A stretch of DNA of 64,000 nt from Aradus depressus (Eukaryota; Arthropoda; Insecta; Hemiptera; Aradidae): assembly GCA_963662175.1 (NCBI GenBank), contig OY759225.1, positions 3,545,107-3,609,106 on the forward strand, given 5' to 3'. The notes under the pieces are model-generated. The model had not been told where the DNA came from and made no database searches. It saw only the letters and a list, made by a program, of their open reading frames with translations. Position numbers and translations under genes: made by a program. This document shows positions 10,001 to 19,829 of this stretch, piece after piece (position 1 is the stretch's first letter; each line of letters opens with the position of its first letter).

Positions 10001-10145
10001 TTATACAATGGGGCTCCTGTAGAGCCAGGAGTTGAACGGACTCAGCGTACACCAGTGCTCGCAACTCATCCGCCACTCTCTTACGCCTATGCATGTTGTG
10101 CTGGACAACGTGGAAACCCGTGTGCTCCGCATCTCTACTCGCCAT
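7017..10145 (-). CDS. LINE ORF2: endonuclease-reverse transcriptase
   Basis: The protein nicks target DNA and reverse transcribes the element's RNA. Numbering from the ATG at 10145 (1042 residues), an APE-type endonuclease occupies about residues 8-225, with LLALQEPH (E44), MADANAW (D144, N146), SHIDVTL and the SDH motif at 218-220. The reverse transcriptase spans about 505-770: SYRPISLLS, FDIVAAFD (592-599), GCPQGSVLGPTLWN, and the catalytic YVDD at 681-684. A CSCGG...HVVLDC zinc knuckle lies near the C-terminus, as in the R1/jockey group. The frame is open without a break and all key residues are present. I chose the ATG at 10145 because it overlaps the ORF1 stop by 11 bases (TATGGCGAGTAG), a common arrangement in this group; the frame is open further upstream but that part overlaps ORF1. 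Confidence 0.93.
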   Translation of the reverse strand: MASRDAEHTGFHVVQHNMHRRKRVADELRALVYAESVQLLALQEPHCIRNRVAGFGIGHRIITGARNNERPMAAIVVTGPQVDVMALPHLSTSHIAVACIRHANVDCYVISGYFPPSESIDLQLGHLDHVLDELAGRQVIVMADANAWSVSWGSVRTDRRGDRLMELIACHHLCIVNDQHSPPTFRSANGESHIDVTLVSGELYRAVSGWGVRGVTSSDHEVLDVRLFDAQLTAVRSRDPRFATRKAIPEAFVAAAAAYSCDEEWEGLRGSDPVDQIEEGADRLSSILLRAADGTIPRKVDRLRKVPWWSEDLTLAKRAVYRARRRYQRCRDQLHRVIRREEYRQLSEAYGRSIEAAKITSWRRFVEDESSKNPWGIPYRIATGRFKTVAPVASIRNGIQHALSLEGASGMYLRQAFPEDDPAGDTPIQHNIRCAARDLPDTEDAPDWDELDLTLVIGRQKCGGAPGSDLMDAAMIKKAYPVIKTDLLYLYNACLGRGHFPSAWKRALVCTFVKPGDRDLSLASSYRPISLLSLFGKILEGLVLDRIRTQVYAFVSPRQYGCLRGRSTEDALITLRSDVEGNRSKYALCIFFDIVAAFDCAWWPAILTQLRAMGPPRNIFGLISSFLDGRSATVSQLYASRSVNITRGCPQGSVLGPTLWNILLDGLLRELENHEYKAIAYVDDLVITVHADNRAALTRTAQTAIDFVDSWCCANKLALSPSKTMALLMRGKTNARHPFSLGIRGMRVEFPETVTYLGVRLGPGFRATPHAVAIKERTNATFNALSCLARATWGLKYSACRTIYTGVFEAVARYAAAGWWLRPTKQQRTRLLQAQRAALLRVTKAYRTVSTAALQVLAGAPPIDLVLDGAVASYYCRRNLPLRTDIDEPLRLVLEGELRGQNRPERCKNIVQDWIMDRWQQRWSHSSDGRTTFTYLPDVRVRLRSTWVQPDHWTSQVLSGHGDFNSKLFFFKRKDSPNCSCGGIETAEHVVLDCPLYDRSRVELIRATGSYLGLTLPELITESNYPAFGRFITSWREQKKAL

Positions 10146-10746
10146 AGTCCGTACGCGAGGCCAACTTCTCGAGCGCTCGGATATATGACGGGCATGTAGC
10201 GCTATCGGCGCTGTGGATCGCACCCGGTTTCCCGCTGCCGCAGTTACAACATTTCGGCGGCAACGCCTTCCTCTTGCAGCTGGCGCTGTCGTGCCCTGTA
10301 GCGGAGCACCAAGCACACACCTTCTCCTTACTTGGGCACCGTTTCTCCGGCTGGCCAAATCCATGGCATCTTCCACACCTGGTGACGTCCAGGCAGTCCC
10401 GCACAGCACAAGTATACCACCCTAGGGTGATCCTGCCGGTGGTGATGAGGTCTCTTCGGGTCGCAGGGGTCGTTTCAACTACCCAGCGCACCGTTGGTCT
10501 GCCGGGGGGGCCCTTTTTATATATAGGGACTATGGGGGAGAGTGTGGGGCGCTGGACTTGGAATCTCCTGGAGAGGTCCTCGGCCGACCAACCCGCAGGC
10601 ACATCGAAGACCGCTAAGCGCGGTCTTCTCCTGTGCAGCGCCTCCGCCCTCAGACCCAACTCTTGGAGTCGGGCGCTGGCGGTTAGCGTCGCGAGTTCCT
10701 CGGCCGAAGACACCTCCAAGAGGATCCCCCCTCTCCTGGCGGGCCC
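10135..10746 (-). CDS. LINE ORF1 (gag-like), C-terminal part
   Basis: This is the RNA-binding protein of the LINE, which coats the transcript. The frame is open from the truncation point at 10746 to a TAG at 10135-10137. It carries the conserved block GILLEVSSAEELATLTAS, RRRPRLAVFDVP, and then three zinc knuckles near the end: CGRCHGFGQPEKRC (with Q where H is usual), CAWCSATGHDSASC and a CCNCG...H...C form. Three knuckles in this order are typical of R1/jockey ORF1. About half of a normal ORF1 is missing at the N-terminus because the insertion is truncated. The first codons visible are not a real start. Confidence 0.88.
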   Translation of the reverse strand, partial: GPARRGGILLEVSSAEELATLTASARLQELGLRAEALHRRRPRLAVFDVPAGWSAEDLSRRFQVQRPTLSPIVPIYKKGPPGRPTVRWVVETTPATRRDLITTGRITLGWYTCAVRDCLDVTRCGRCHGFGQPEKRCPSKEKVCAWCSATGHDSASCKRKALPPKCCNCGSGKPGAIHSADSATCPSYIRALEKLASRTDYGE

Positions 10747-11660
10747 TGGGGGGGCCTAAGTATAAATATAGAGCTAACTCTTTAACGGTTGGTCGGATTG
10801 TCACGAAATTTCACATGGAGTATTCCTGAAGACCAAATAGAAAAATAGGCGGTGTGACGGCTCAAAATTTTTTACGGGAGGGGGGGTAGTTGGGGGGCCT
10901 AAGTATAAATATAGAGCTAACTCATTAACTAATGGGCGAATCGTCATGAAATTTCACATGTAGTATTTTTAAAAGCCAAATAGGAAATAAAGGTGTGTGG
11001 CGTCCCAAAGTTTTGAACGGGAGGGGGGGTTGTGGGGGGGCCTAAGTATAAATATAGAGCTAACTCATTAACTAATGGGAGAATCGTCATGAAATTTCAC
11101 ATGTAGTATTTTTAAAAGCCAAATAGGAAATAAAGGTGTGTGGCGTCCCAAAGTTTTGAACGGGAGGGGGGGTTGTGGGGGGCCTAAGTATAAATATAGA
11201 GCTAACTCTTTAACGGTTGGGCGGATTGTCACGAAATTTCACATGGAGTATTCCTGAAGGCCAAATAGAAAAATAAGGTGTGTGGCGTTCCAAAGTTTTG
11301 ATCGGGAGGGGGGGTTGTAAGGGGGGCCTACGTATATAAATAGTGCTACTTCATTAACTAATGGTCGAATTGTCATGAAATTTCACATGTAGTATTCCTA
11401 AAGGTCAAATAGAAATATTAGGTGTGTGACGGCCCAAAATTTTGAACAGGAAGGAGGGTTGTGGGGGGGGGCTAAATATACATATAGAGTTAGCTCATTA
11501 ACGGTTGGTCGTATTGTCACGAAATTTCGCATATATTATTCCTGAAGGCCAAATAGAAAAATAAGGAGTGTGGCGTCCCGAACTTTTGAACGGGTGGCGG
11601 GGTTGAGGGGGGGGGACTAAGTATAAATATAGAGCTAGCTCATTAACGGTTGATCGTATT
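10747..11660 (+). repeat. ~145-bp Helitron array, right part
   Basis: Continuation of the array at 5090-6720 after the LINE insertion, about six units. The first 15 bp are the LINE target-site duplication. Confidence 0.92.
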
Positions 11661-11689
11661 GTCATGAATGGGATTGTCATGAATTTCAC

Positions 11690-12760
11690 ATGTAGTAGTA
11701 GTAACTATGTATTCGCTGTGGGGTTCACTGTTGCAAGACATTTACTAGCTGTGATGTCCAGCGTTCCTAATATCGTACTAGCTGTGGGGTCCGCTGTTGC
11801 AAGGTACTTACTAGCTGTAGTGCTCAGCCCCAGCGTTCCTAACTATGTACTGGCTGTGGGGTTCGCTGTTGCAAGGCACCTATAAGACATTTACTAGCTG
11901 TAATGCCCAGCGTTTCTAATTACGTACTAGCTGTGGGGTCTGCTGTTGCAAGGCGCTAGCAGTGTGGCCCAGCGTATTTCACTCGTAGGTAATAGCTGTG
12001 GGGTCCGCCGTTGCAAAACTCATACTAGCTGTGATGCCCTGTGGTTCTAACAACATACTATCTGTGGGGTTCGCAGTTGCAAGGCACCTACTACCTGTAG
12101 GGCCCAGCGTTCCTAAAAACGTACTAGCTGTGGGGTCCGTCGTTGCAAAAGCATACTAGCTGTGATGCCCAGGGTTCCTAATATCGTACTAGCTGTGGGG
12201 TCCGTTGTTGCAAGGCATTTACTAGCTGTAGTGCCCAGCGTTCCTAACTTCGTACTAGCTGTGGGGTCCGTTGTTGCAAGGCATTTACTAGCTGTAGTAC
12301 CCAGCGTTCCTAACTATGTACTAGCTGTGAAGTTCGCTGTTGCAAAGCACTTACTAACTGTAATGCCCAGCGTATTTAACTTTATACTAGCTGTGGGGTC
12401 CGCTGTTGCAAGGCACTTAATAGCTGTGATGCCCAGCGTTCCTAACTTCGTACTAGCTGTGGGGTCCGCTATTGCGAGGCACATACTAGCTGTGGTGACC
12501 AGCGTTCCTAACTACGTACTAGCTGTTGGGTCCGCCGTCGCAAGGCACATACTAGCTATGATGCCCAGCATTCCCAACTACGTACTAGCTGTGGTGCTCA
12601 GCGTTGCAAGCCACATACTAGCTGTGGTCACAAACGTTCTTAAGTACGCACTGACTAGGACGTCCAGCGATGCTAAGTATTCACTAGGTGTGGCTTCCGC
12701 CGTTGAAAGGCGCATACTAGCTGTGGTGCCCAGGGGTCCTAAAAACTTACTAGCGTTACA
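11690..12760 (+). repeat. 66-bp (2 x 33-bp) Helitron array
   Basis: Units alternate two related 33-bp halves: one reads gtactagctgtggggtccgc then tgttgcaaggcac, the other atactagctgtggtgcccag then cgttcctaacttc. Both start with tactagctgtgg, so the 66-mer is itself an old dimer. The unit length is a multiple of three, so long open frames with a 22-residue repeat (VPNYVLAVGSAVARHLLAV-like) arise; I do not regard them as genes. Confidence 0.9.
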
Positions 12761-12905
12761 ACAGCTGAAGGACTATAAGCCTTATTCCGTATGAATAATT
12801 GAAAATTATAACATCATGAATGTACCGTCGAGGAACTGAATAGCGTTATAGAAGATATTGGGAGAAAAATCAAAGTTCCCCGGGCAACGCCGGGTATAAC
12901 TGCTA

Positions 12906-15900
12906 TAGATTTAATATTTGTTAAAACTGATAGAGAACGACCGGATTATCTGAATCCTACACAAAAATCAAAATAAAAATGTTTTTCAAAAAATTCACGC
13001 TATTTAACGGTTTATAGGCTTAATAATTGTTAAAACTGATACGACAGAATCAGATATATCCGAAAAGTCCCATCCGACGGACGACGTGCTCAAGGCTATT
13101 TTCAACCTAAGTGAAATTTCACCTAACCAGGTTTATTTACATAACATACGTCTCATTATCGAGTACCTCACATTCGAAAAAGCCCTGGATCATCGCTTAA
13201 AGTCCCATCCGAAGGACGACGTGCTCAAAGTGTTTTTTAACTTCCCGATTGAAACATCTGACCTAAGTGCCTCAGCTAGATTTCTAAGTGGCGATCCTGA
13301 GCTCGGTAGACTCCATTCTTGAAATTTCTCGCTTTTTAACGGTTTATAGATTTAATATTTGTTAAAACTGATAGAGAACGACCGGATTATCTGAATCCTA
13401 CACAAAAATCAAAATAAAAATGTTTTTCAAAAAATTTGCGCTATTTAACGGTTTATAGGCTTAATAATTGTTAAAACTGAAACGAGAGATTCAGATTTAT
13501 CCGAAAAGTCCCATCCGAAGGACGACGTGCTCATGGCTATTTTCAACCTAAGTGATATTTCACCTACCCAGGTTTATTTACATAACATACGTCTCATTAT
13601 CGAGTACCTCACATTCGAAAAAGTCCTGGAACATCGCTTAAAGTCCCATCCGAAGGACGACGTGCTCATAGTTATTTTTCACTTCCCGATTAAAACATCT
13701 GACCTAAGTGCCTCAGCTAGATTTCTAAGTGGCGATCCTGAGCTCGGTAGACTCCATTCTTCAAATTTCTCGCTTTTTAACGGTTTATAGATTAAATATT
13801 TGTTAAAACTGATAGAGAACGACCGGATTATCTGAATCCTACACAAAAATCAAAATAAAAATGTTTTTCAAAAAATTTGCGCTATTTAACGGTTTATAGG
13901 CTTAATCATTGTTAAAACTGATACGACAGATTCAGATTTATCCGGAAAGTCCCATCCGAAGGACGACGTGCTCAAGGCTTTCAACCTAAGTAGAAATTGA
14001 CCTACCCAGGTTTATTTACATAAATACGTCTCATTATCGAGTACCTCACATTCGAAAAAGCCCTGGATCATTGCTTAATGTCCCATCCGAAGGACGACGT
14101 GCTCAAAGTTATTTTTAACTTCCCGATTGAAACATCTGACCTAACTGCCTCAGCTAGATTTCTAAGTGGCGGATCCTGAGCTCGGTAGACTCCATTCTTG
14201 AAATTTCTCGCTTTTTAACGGTTTATAGATTTAATATTTGTTAAAACTGATAGAGAACGACCGGATTATCTGAATCCTACACAAAAATCAAAATAAAAAT
14301 GTTTTTCAAAAAATTTGCGCTATTTAACGGTTTATAGGCTTAATAATTGTTAAAACTGATACGACAGAATCAGATATATCCGAAAAGTCCCATCCGACGG
14401 ACGACGTGCTCAAGGCTATTTTCAACCTAAGTGAAATTTCACCTAACCAGGTTTATTTACATAACATACGTCTCATTATCGAGTACCTCACATTCGAAAA
14501 AGCCCTGGATCATCGCTTAAAGTCCCATCCGAAGGACGACGTGCTCAAAGTGTTTTTTAACTTCCCGATTGAAACATCTGACCTAAGTGCCTCAACTAGA
14601 TTTCTAAGTGGCGATCCTGAGCTCGGTAGACTCCATTCTTCAAATTTCTCGCTTTTTAACGGTTTATAGATTTAATATTTGTTAAAACTGATAGAGAACG
14701 ACCGGATTATCTGAATCCTACACAAAAATCAAAATAAAAATGTTTTTCAAAAAATTTGCGCTATTTAACGGTTTATAGGCTTAATAATTGTTAAAACTGA
14801 TACGAGAGATTCAGATTTATCCGGAAAGTCCCATCCGAAGGACGACGTGCTCAAGGCTATTTTCAACCTAAGTGATATTTCACCTACCCAGGTTTATTTA
14901 CATAACATACGTCTCATTATCGAGTACCTCACATTCGAAAAAGTCCTGGAACATCGCTTAAAGTCCCATCCGAAGGACGACGTGCTCAAAGTGTTTTTTA
15001 ACTTCCCGATTGAAACATCTGACCTAAGTGCCTCAACTAGATTTCTAAGTGGCGATCCTGAGCTCGGTAGACTCCATTCTTGAAATTTCTCGCTTTTTAA
15101 CGGTTTATAGATTTAATATTTGTTAAAACTGATAGAGAACGACCGGATTATCTGAATCCTACACAAAAATCAAAATAAAAATGTTTTTCAAAAAATTTGC
15201 GCTATTTAACGGGTTATAGGCTTAATAATTGTTAAAACTGATACGAGAGATTCAGATTTATCCGGAAAGTCCCATCCGAAGGACGACGTGCTCAAGGCTA
15301 TTTTCAACCTAAGTGAAATTTCACCTACCCAGGTTTATTTACATAACATACGTCTCATTATCGAGTACCTCACATTCGAAAAAGCCCTGGATCATCGCTT
15401 AAAGTCCCATCCGAAGGACGACGTGCTCAAAGTGTTTTTTAACTTCCCGATTGAAACATCTGACCTAAGTGCCTCAACTAGATTTCTAAGTGGCGATCCT
15501 GAGCTCGGTAGACTCCATTCTTGAAATTTCTCGCTTTTTAACGGTTTATAGATTTAATATTTGTTAAAACTGATAGAGAACGACCGGATTATCTGAATCC
15601 TACACAAAAATCAAAATAAAAATGTTTTTCAAAAAATTTGCGCTATTTAACGGTTTATAGGCTTAATAATTGTTAAAACTGATACGACAGATTCAGATTT
15701 ATCCGGAAAGTCCCATCCGAAGGACGACGTGCTCAAGGCTATTTTCAACCTAAGTGAAATTTCACCTACCCAGGTTTATTTACATAACATACGTCTCATT
15801 ATCGAGTACCTCACATTCGAAAAAGTCCTGGAACATCGCTTAAAGTCCCATCCGAAGGACGACGTGCTCATAGTTATTTTTCACTTCCCGATTAAAACAT

Positions 15901-18190
15901 CTGACCTAAGTGCCTCAGCTAGATTTCTAAGTGGCGATCCTGAGCTCGGTAGACTCCATTCTTCAAATTTCTCGCTTTTTAACGGTTTATAGATTAAATA
16001 TTTGTTAAAACTGATAGAGAACGACCGGATTATCTGAATCCTACACAAAAATCAAAATAAAAATGTTTTTCAAAAAATTTGCGCTATTTAACGGTTTATA
16101 GGCTTAATCATTGTTAAAACTGATACGACAGATTCAGATTTATCCGGAAAGTCCCATCCGAAGGACGACGTGCTCAAGGCTTTCAACCTAAGTAGAAATT
16201 GACCTACCCAAGTTTATTTACATAACATACGTCTCATTATCGAGTACCTCACATTCGAAAAAGCCCTGGATCATCGCTTAATGTCCCATCCGAAGGACGA
16301 CGTGCTCATTTAACTTCCCGTTTGAAACATCTGACCTAAATGCCTCAACTAGATTTCTAAGTGGCGATCCTGAGCTCGGTAGACTCCATTCTTGAAATTT
16401 CTCGCTTTTTAACGGTTTATAGATTTAATATTTGTTAAAACTGATAGAGAACGACCGGATTATCTGAATCCTACACAAAAATCAAAATAAAAATGTTTTT
16501 CAAAAAATTTGCGCTATTTAACGGTTTATAGGCTTAATCATTGTTAAAACTGATACGACAGATTCAGATTTATCCGGAAAGTCCCATCCGAAGGACGACG
16601 TGCTCAAGGCTATTTTCAACCTAAGTGAAATTTCACCTACCCAGGTTTATTTACATAACATACGTCTCATTATCGAGTACCTCACATTCGAAAAAGTCCT
16701 GGAACATCGCTTAAAGTCCCATCCGAAGGACGACGTGCTCATAGTTATTTTTCACTTCCCGATTAAAACATCTGACCTAAGTGCCTCAGCTAGATTTGTA
16801 AGTGGCGATCCTGAGCTCGTTAGACTCCATTCTTCAAATTTCTCGCTTTTTAACAGTTTATAGATTAAATATTTGTTAAAACTGATAGAGAACGACCGGA
16901 TTATCTGAACCCCACACAAAAATCAAAATGAAAACGTTTTTCAAAAAATTCGCGCTATTTAACGGTTTATAGGCTTAATAATTGTTAAAACTGATACTAC
17001 AGATTCAGATATATCCGGAAAGTCCCATCCGAAGGACGACGTGCTCAAGGCTTTCAACCTAAGTGGAAATTGACCTACCCAGGTTTATTTACATAACATA
17101 CGTCTCATTATCGAGTACCTCACATTCGAAAAAGCCCTGGATCATCGCTTAATGTCCCATCCGAAGGACGACGTGCTCATTTAACTTCCCGTTTGAAACA
17201 TCTGACCTAAATGCCTCAACTAGATTTCTAAGTGGCGATCCTGAGCTCGGTAGACTCCATTCTTGAAATTTCTCGCTTTTTAACGGTTTATAGATTTAAT
17301 ATTTGTTAAAACTGATAGAGAACGACCGGATTATCTGAATCCTACACAAAAATCAAAATAAAAATGTTTTTCAAAAAATTTGCGCTATTTAACGGTTTAT
17401 AGGCTTAATCATTGTTAAAACTGATACGACAGATTCAGATTTATCCGGAAAGTCCCATCCGAAGGACGACGTGCTCAAGGCTATTTTCAACCTAAGTGAA
17501 ATTTCACCTACCCAGGTTTATTTACATAACATACGTCTCATTATCGAGTACCTCACATTCGAAAAAGTCCTGGAACATCGCTTAAAGTCCCATCCGAAGG
17601 ACGACGTGCTCATAGTTATTTTTCACTTCCCGATTAAAACATCTGACCTAAGTGCCTCAGCTAGATTTGTAAGTGGCGATCCTGAGCTCGTTAGACTCCA
17701 TTCTTCAAATTTCTCGCTTTTTAACAGTTTATAGATTAAATATTTGTTAAAACTGATAGAGAACGACCGGATTATCTGAACCCCACACAAAAATCAAAAT
17801 GAAAACGTTTTTCAAAAAATTCGCGCTATTTAACGGTTTATAGGCTTAATAATTGTTAAAACTGATACTACAGATTCAGATATATCCGGAAAGTCCCATC
17901 CGAAGGACGACGTGCTCAAGGCTTTCAACCTAAGTGGAAATTGACCTACCCAGGTTTATTTACATAACATACGTCTCATTATCGAGTACCTCACATTCGA
18001 AAAAGCCCTGGATCATCGCTTAATGTCCCATCCGAAGGACGAAGTGCTCAAAGTTATTTTTAACTTCCCGATTAAAACATCTGACCTAAGTGCCTCAGCT
18101 AGATTTCTAAGTGGCGATCCTGAGCTCGGTAGACTCCATTCTTCAAATTTCTTGCTTTTTAACGGTTTATAGATTTAATATTTGTTAACT
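12906..18190 (+). repeat. ~440-bp satellite array, SINE-A-derived
   Basis: Twelve units of 430-441 bp, with markers (acgacgtgctca) at about 13083, 13524, 13965, 14403, 14844, 15285, 15726, 16170, 16597, 17040, 17468 and 17912. Each unit has two tcccatccgaaggacgacgt blocks. The unit aligns with antisense SINE-A: cgagtacct-aca, atcgcttaa-gtcccatcc, ctaagtgcctc and gatcctgagctc occur in the same order in both. Long (441) and short (~430) units alternate in the right part, giving an ~871-bp higher-order repeat. The 78-87 codon frames that recur in the units are by-products of the tandem structure. Confidence 0.88.
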
Positions 18191-18359
18191 GACAGAGCCA
18201 TAGAGTGTGCTGGTTTCGGATTATGCCAACGTCAGCACAACGTTCAGACTGACTTTAAATATGGTGACACCGATCCACTATGGAAGAAAAATGCCAAAAA
18301 AAAAAAGATGTATGTATAGATATGAACACAAATTAAAACTTGTGTACATTGTGATATAA
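18191..18359. other. Short unique spacer
   Basis: The sequence between the last satellite unit and the next Helitron. No feature recognised. Confidence 0.5.
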
Positions 18360-18414
18360 TCTATATTAATAAAGCTGAAACGGGGCATTCTTTTGAGCCC
18401 GATTGAATAATAGG

Positions 18415-19800
18415 CTATGTGGCGTCCCTGAATTTTGAACGGTAGGGAGGGTTGTAAGGGGGGCCTAAGTATATAAATAGTGCTAACTCATTAACTAATG
18501 GTCAAATTGTCATGAAATTTCACACGTAGTCTTTTTAAAAGCCAAACAGGAAAAAAAAGTGTGTGGCGTCCCAAAGTTTTGAACGGGAGGGGGGGTGGTG
18601 GGGGGGCCTAAGTATAAATATAGAGCTAACTCATTAACTAATGGGCGAATCGTCATGAAATTTCACATGTAGTATTTTTAAAAGCCAAATAGGAAAAAAA
18701 GGTGTTTGGCGTCCCAAAGTTTTGATCGGGAGGGGGGGTTGTAAGGGGGGCCTAAGTATATAAATAGTGCTAACACATTAACTAATGGTCGAATTGTCAT
18801 GAAATTTCACATGTAGTATTTTTAAAAGCCAAATAGGAAAAAAAGGTGTGTGGTGTCCCAAAGTTTTGATCGGGAGGGGGGGTTGTGGGGGGGCCTAAGT
18901 ATAAATATAGAGCTAACTCATTAACTAATGGGCGAATCGTCATGAAATTTCACATGTAGTATTTTTAAAAGCCAAATAGGAAAAAAAGGTGTGTGGCGTC
19001 CCAATGTTTTGAACGGGAGGGGGGGTTGTAAGGGGGGCCTAAGTATAAATATAGAGCTAATTCTTTAACGGTTGTCGGATTGTCACGAAATTTCACATGG
19101 AGTATTCCTGAAGGCCAAATAAAAAAATAAGGTGTGTGGCGTCCCAAAGTTTTGAACGGGAGGGGGGGATGTGGGGGGGCCTAAGTATAAATATAGAGCT
19201 AACTCATTAACTAATGGGCGAATCGTCATGAAATTTCACATGTAGTATTTTTAAAAGCCAAATAGCAAAAAAAGGTGTGTGGCGTCCCAAAGTTTTGAAC
19301 GGGAGGGGGGTTGTGGGGGGGCCTAAGTATAAATATAGAGCTAACTCTTTAACAGTTGGTCGGATTGTCACGAAGTTTCACATGTAGTATTCCTGAAGAC
19401 CAAATAAAAAAATAGACGGTGTGACGGCTCAAAAGTTTTTACGGGAGGGGGGGTAGTGGGGGGGCCTAAGTATATATATAGAGCTAACTCATTAACTAAT
19501 GGGCGAATCGTCATGAAATTTCACATGTAATATTCCTAAAGGTCAAATAGAAATATTAGGTGTGCGACGGCCCAAAATTTTGAACAGGAAGGAGGGTTGT
19601 GGGGGGGGGGGCTAAATATACATATAGAGTTAGCTCATTAACGGTTGGTCGTATTGTCACGAAATTTCGCATATATTATTCCTGAAGGCCAAATAGAAAA
19701 ATAAGGTGTGTGGCGTCCCGAAGTTTTGAACGGGTGGCGGGGTTGAGGGGTGGGGGGTATAAATATAGAGCTAGCTCATTAACGGTTGATCGTATTGTCA
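18415..19800 (+). repeat. ~145-bp array in Helitron 2
   Basis: About nine units of the G-rich Helitron repeat, same subtypes as in Helitron 1. The last two units are diverged (cgggtggcggggttgagggg). Confidence 0.9.
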
Positions 19801-19829
19801 TGAATCGGATTGTCATGAATTTCACATGT

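Larger units (their letters stand above)
6721..10746 (-). mobile_element. R1/jockey-type non-LTR retrotransposon, 5'-truncated
   Basis: The 4026-bp insertion has a poly(A) tail (poly-T at 6721-6740 on the + strand), a ~275-bp 3' UTR, an intact ORF2 and the 3' half of ORF1. It is flanked by a 15-bp target-site duplication tgggggggcctaagt at 6706-6720 and 10747-10761, the array sequence it landed in. ORF1 is open to the very end of the insert, so the element is 5'-truncated, as is common for target-primed reverse transcription. It is clearly GC-rich compared with the flanks. Confidence 0.93.
4963..12905 (+). mobile_element. Helitron 1, non-autonomous, interrupted by a LINE
   Basis: The 5' end is TCTATATTAATAAAGC after an A, the form of a Helitron 5' terminus (TC). 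It continues with gtttgtttgtttg and acgcccaaacggctgg, typical of insect Helitron ends. The 3' end has the GC hairpin CCCGGGCAACGCCGGG about a dozen bases from the terminus ACTGCTA, one base short of the expected CTAG. Between them lie a ~145-bp array and a 66-bp array. No Rep/helicase gene is present, so the element is non-autonomous. The LINE at 6721-10746 sits inside it; without the LINE it is about 3.9 kb. It abuts the 440-bp satellite at 12906. Confidence 0.85.

Noticed and set aside
12162..12794. 210-codon + frame (and similar 264- and 315-codon frames at 20272-21066 and 57479-58426)
   Set aside because: Produced by a 66-bp stop-free tandem repeat inside non-autonomous Helitrons; both strands can be open and the frame is broken between blocks in Helitron 1.
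13086..17734. Recurring 78-87 codon frames in the 440-bp satellite
   Set aside because: They repeat with the satellite unit, are disrupted in other units, and the sequence derives from an antisense SINE.
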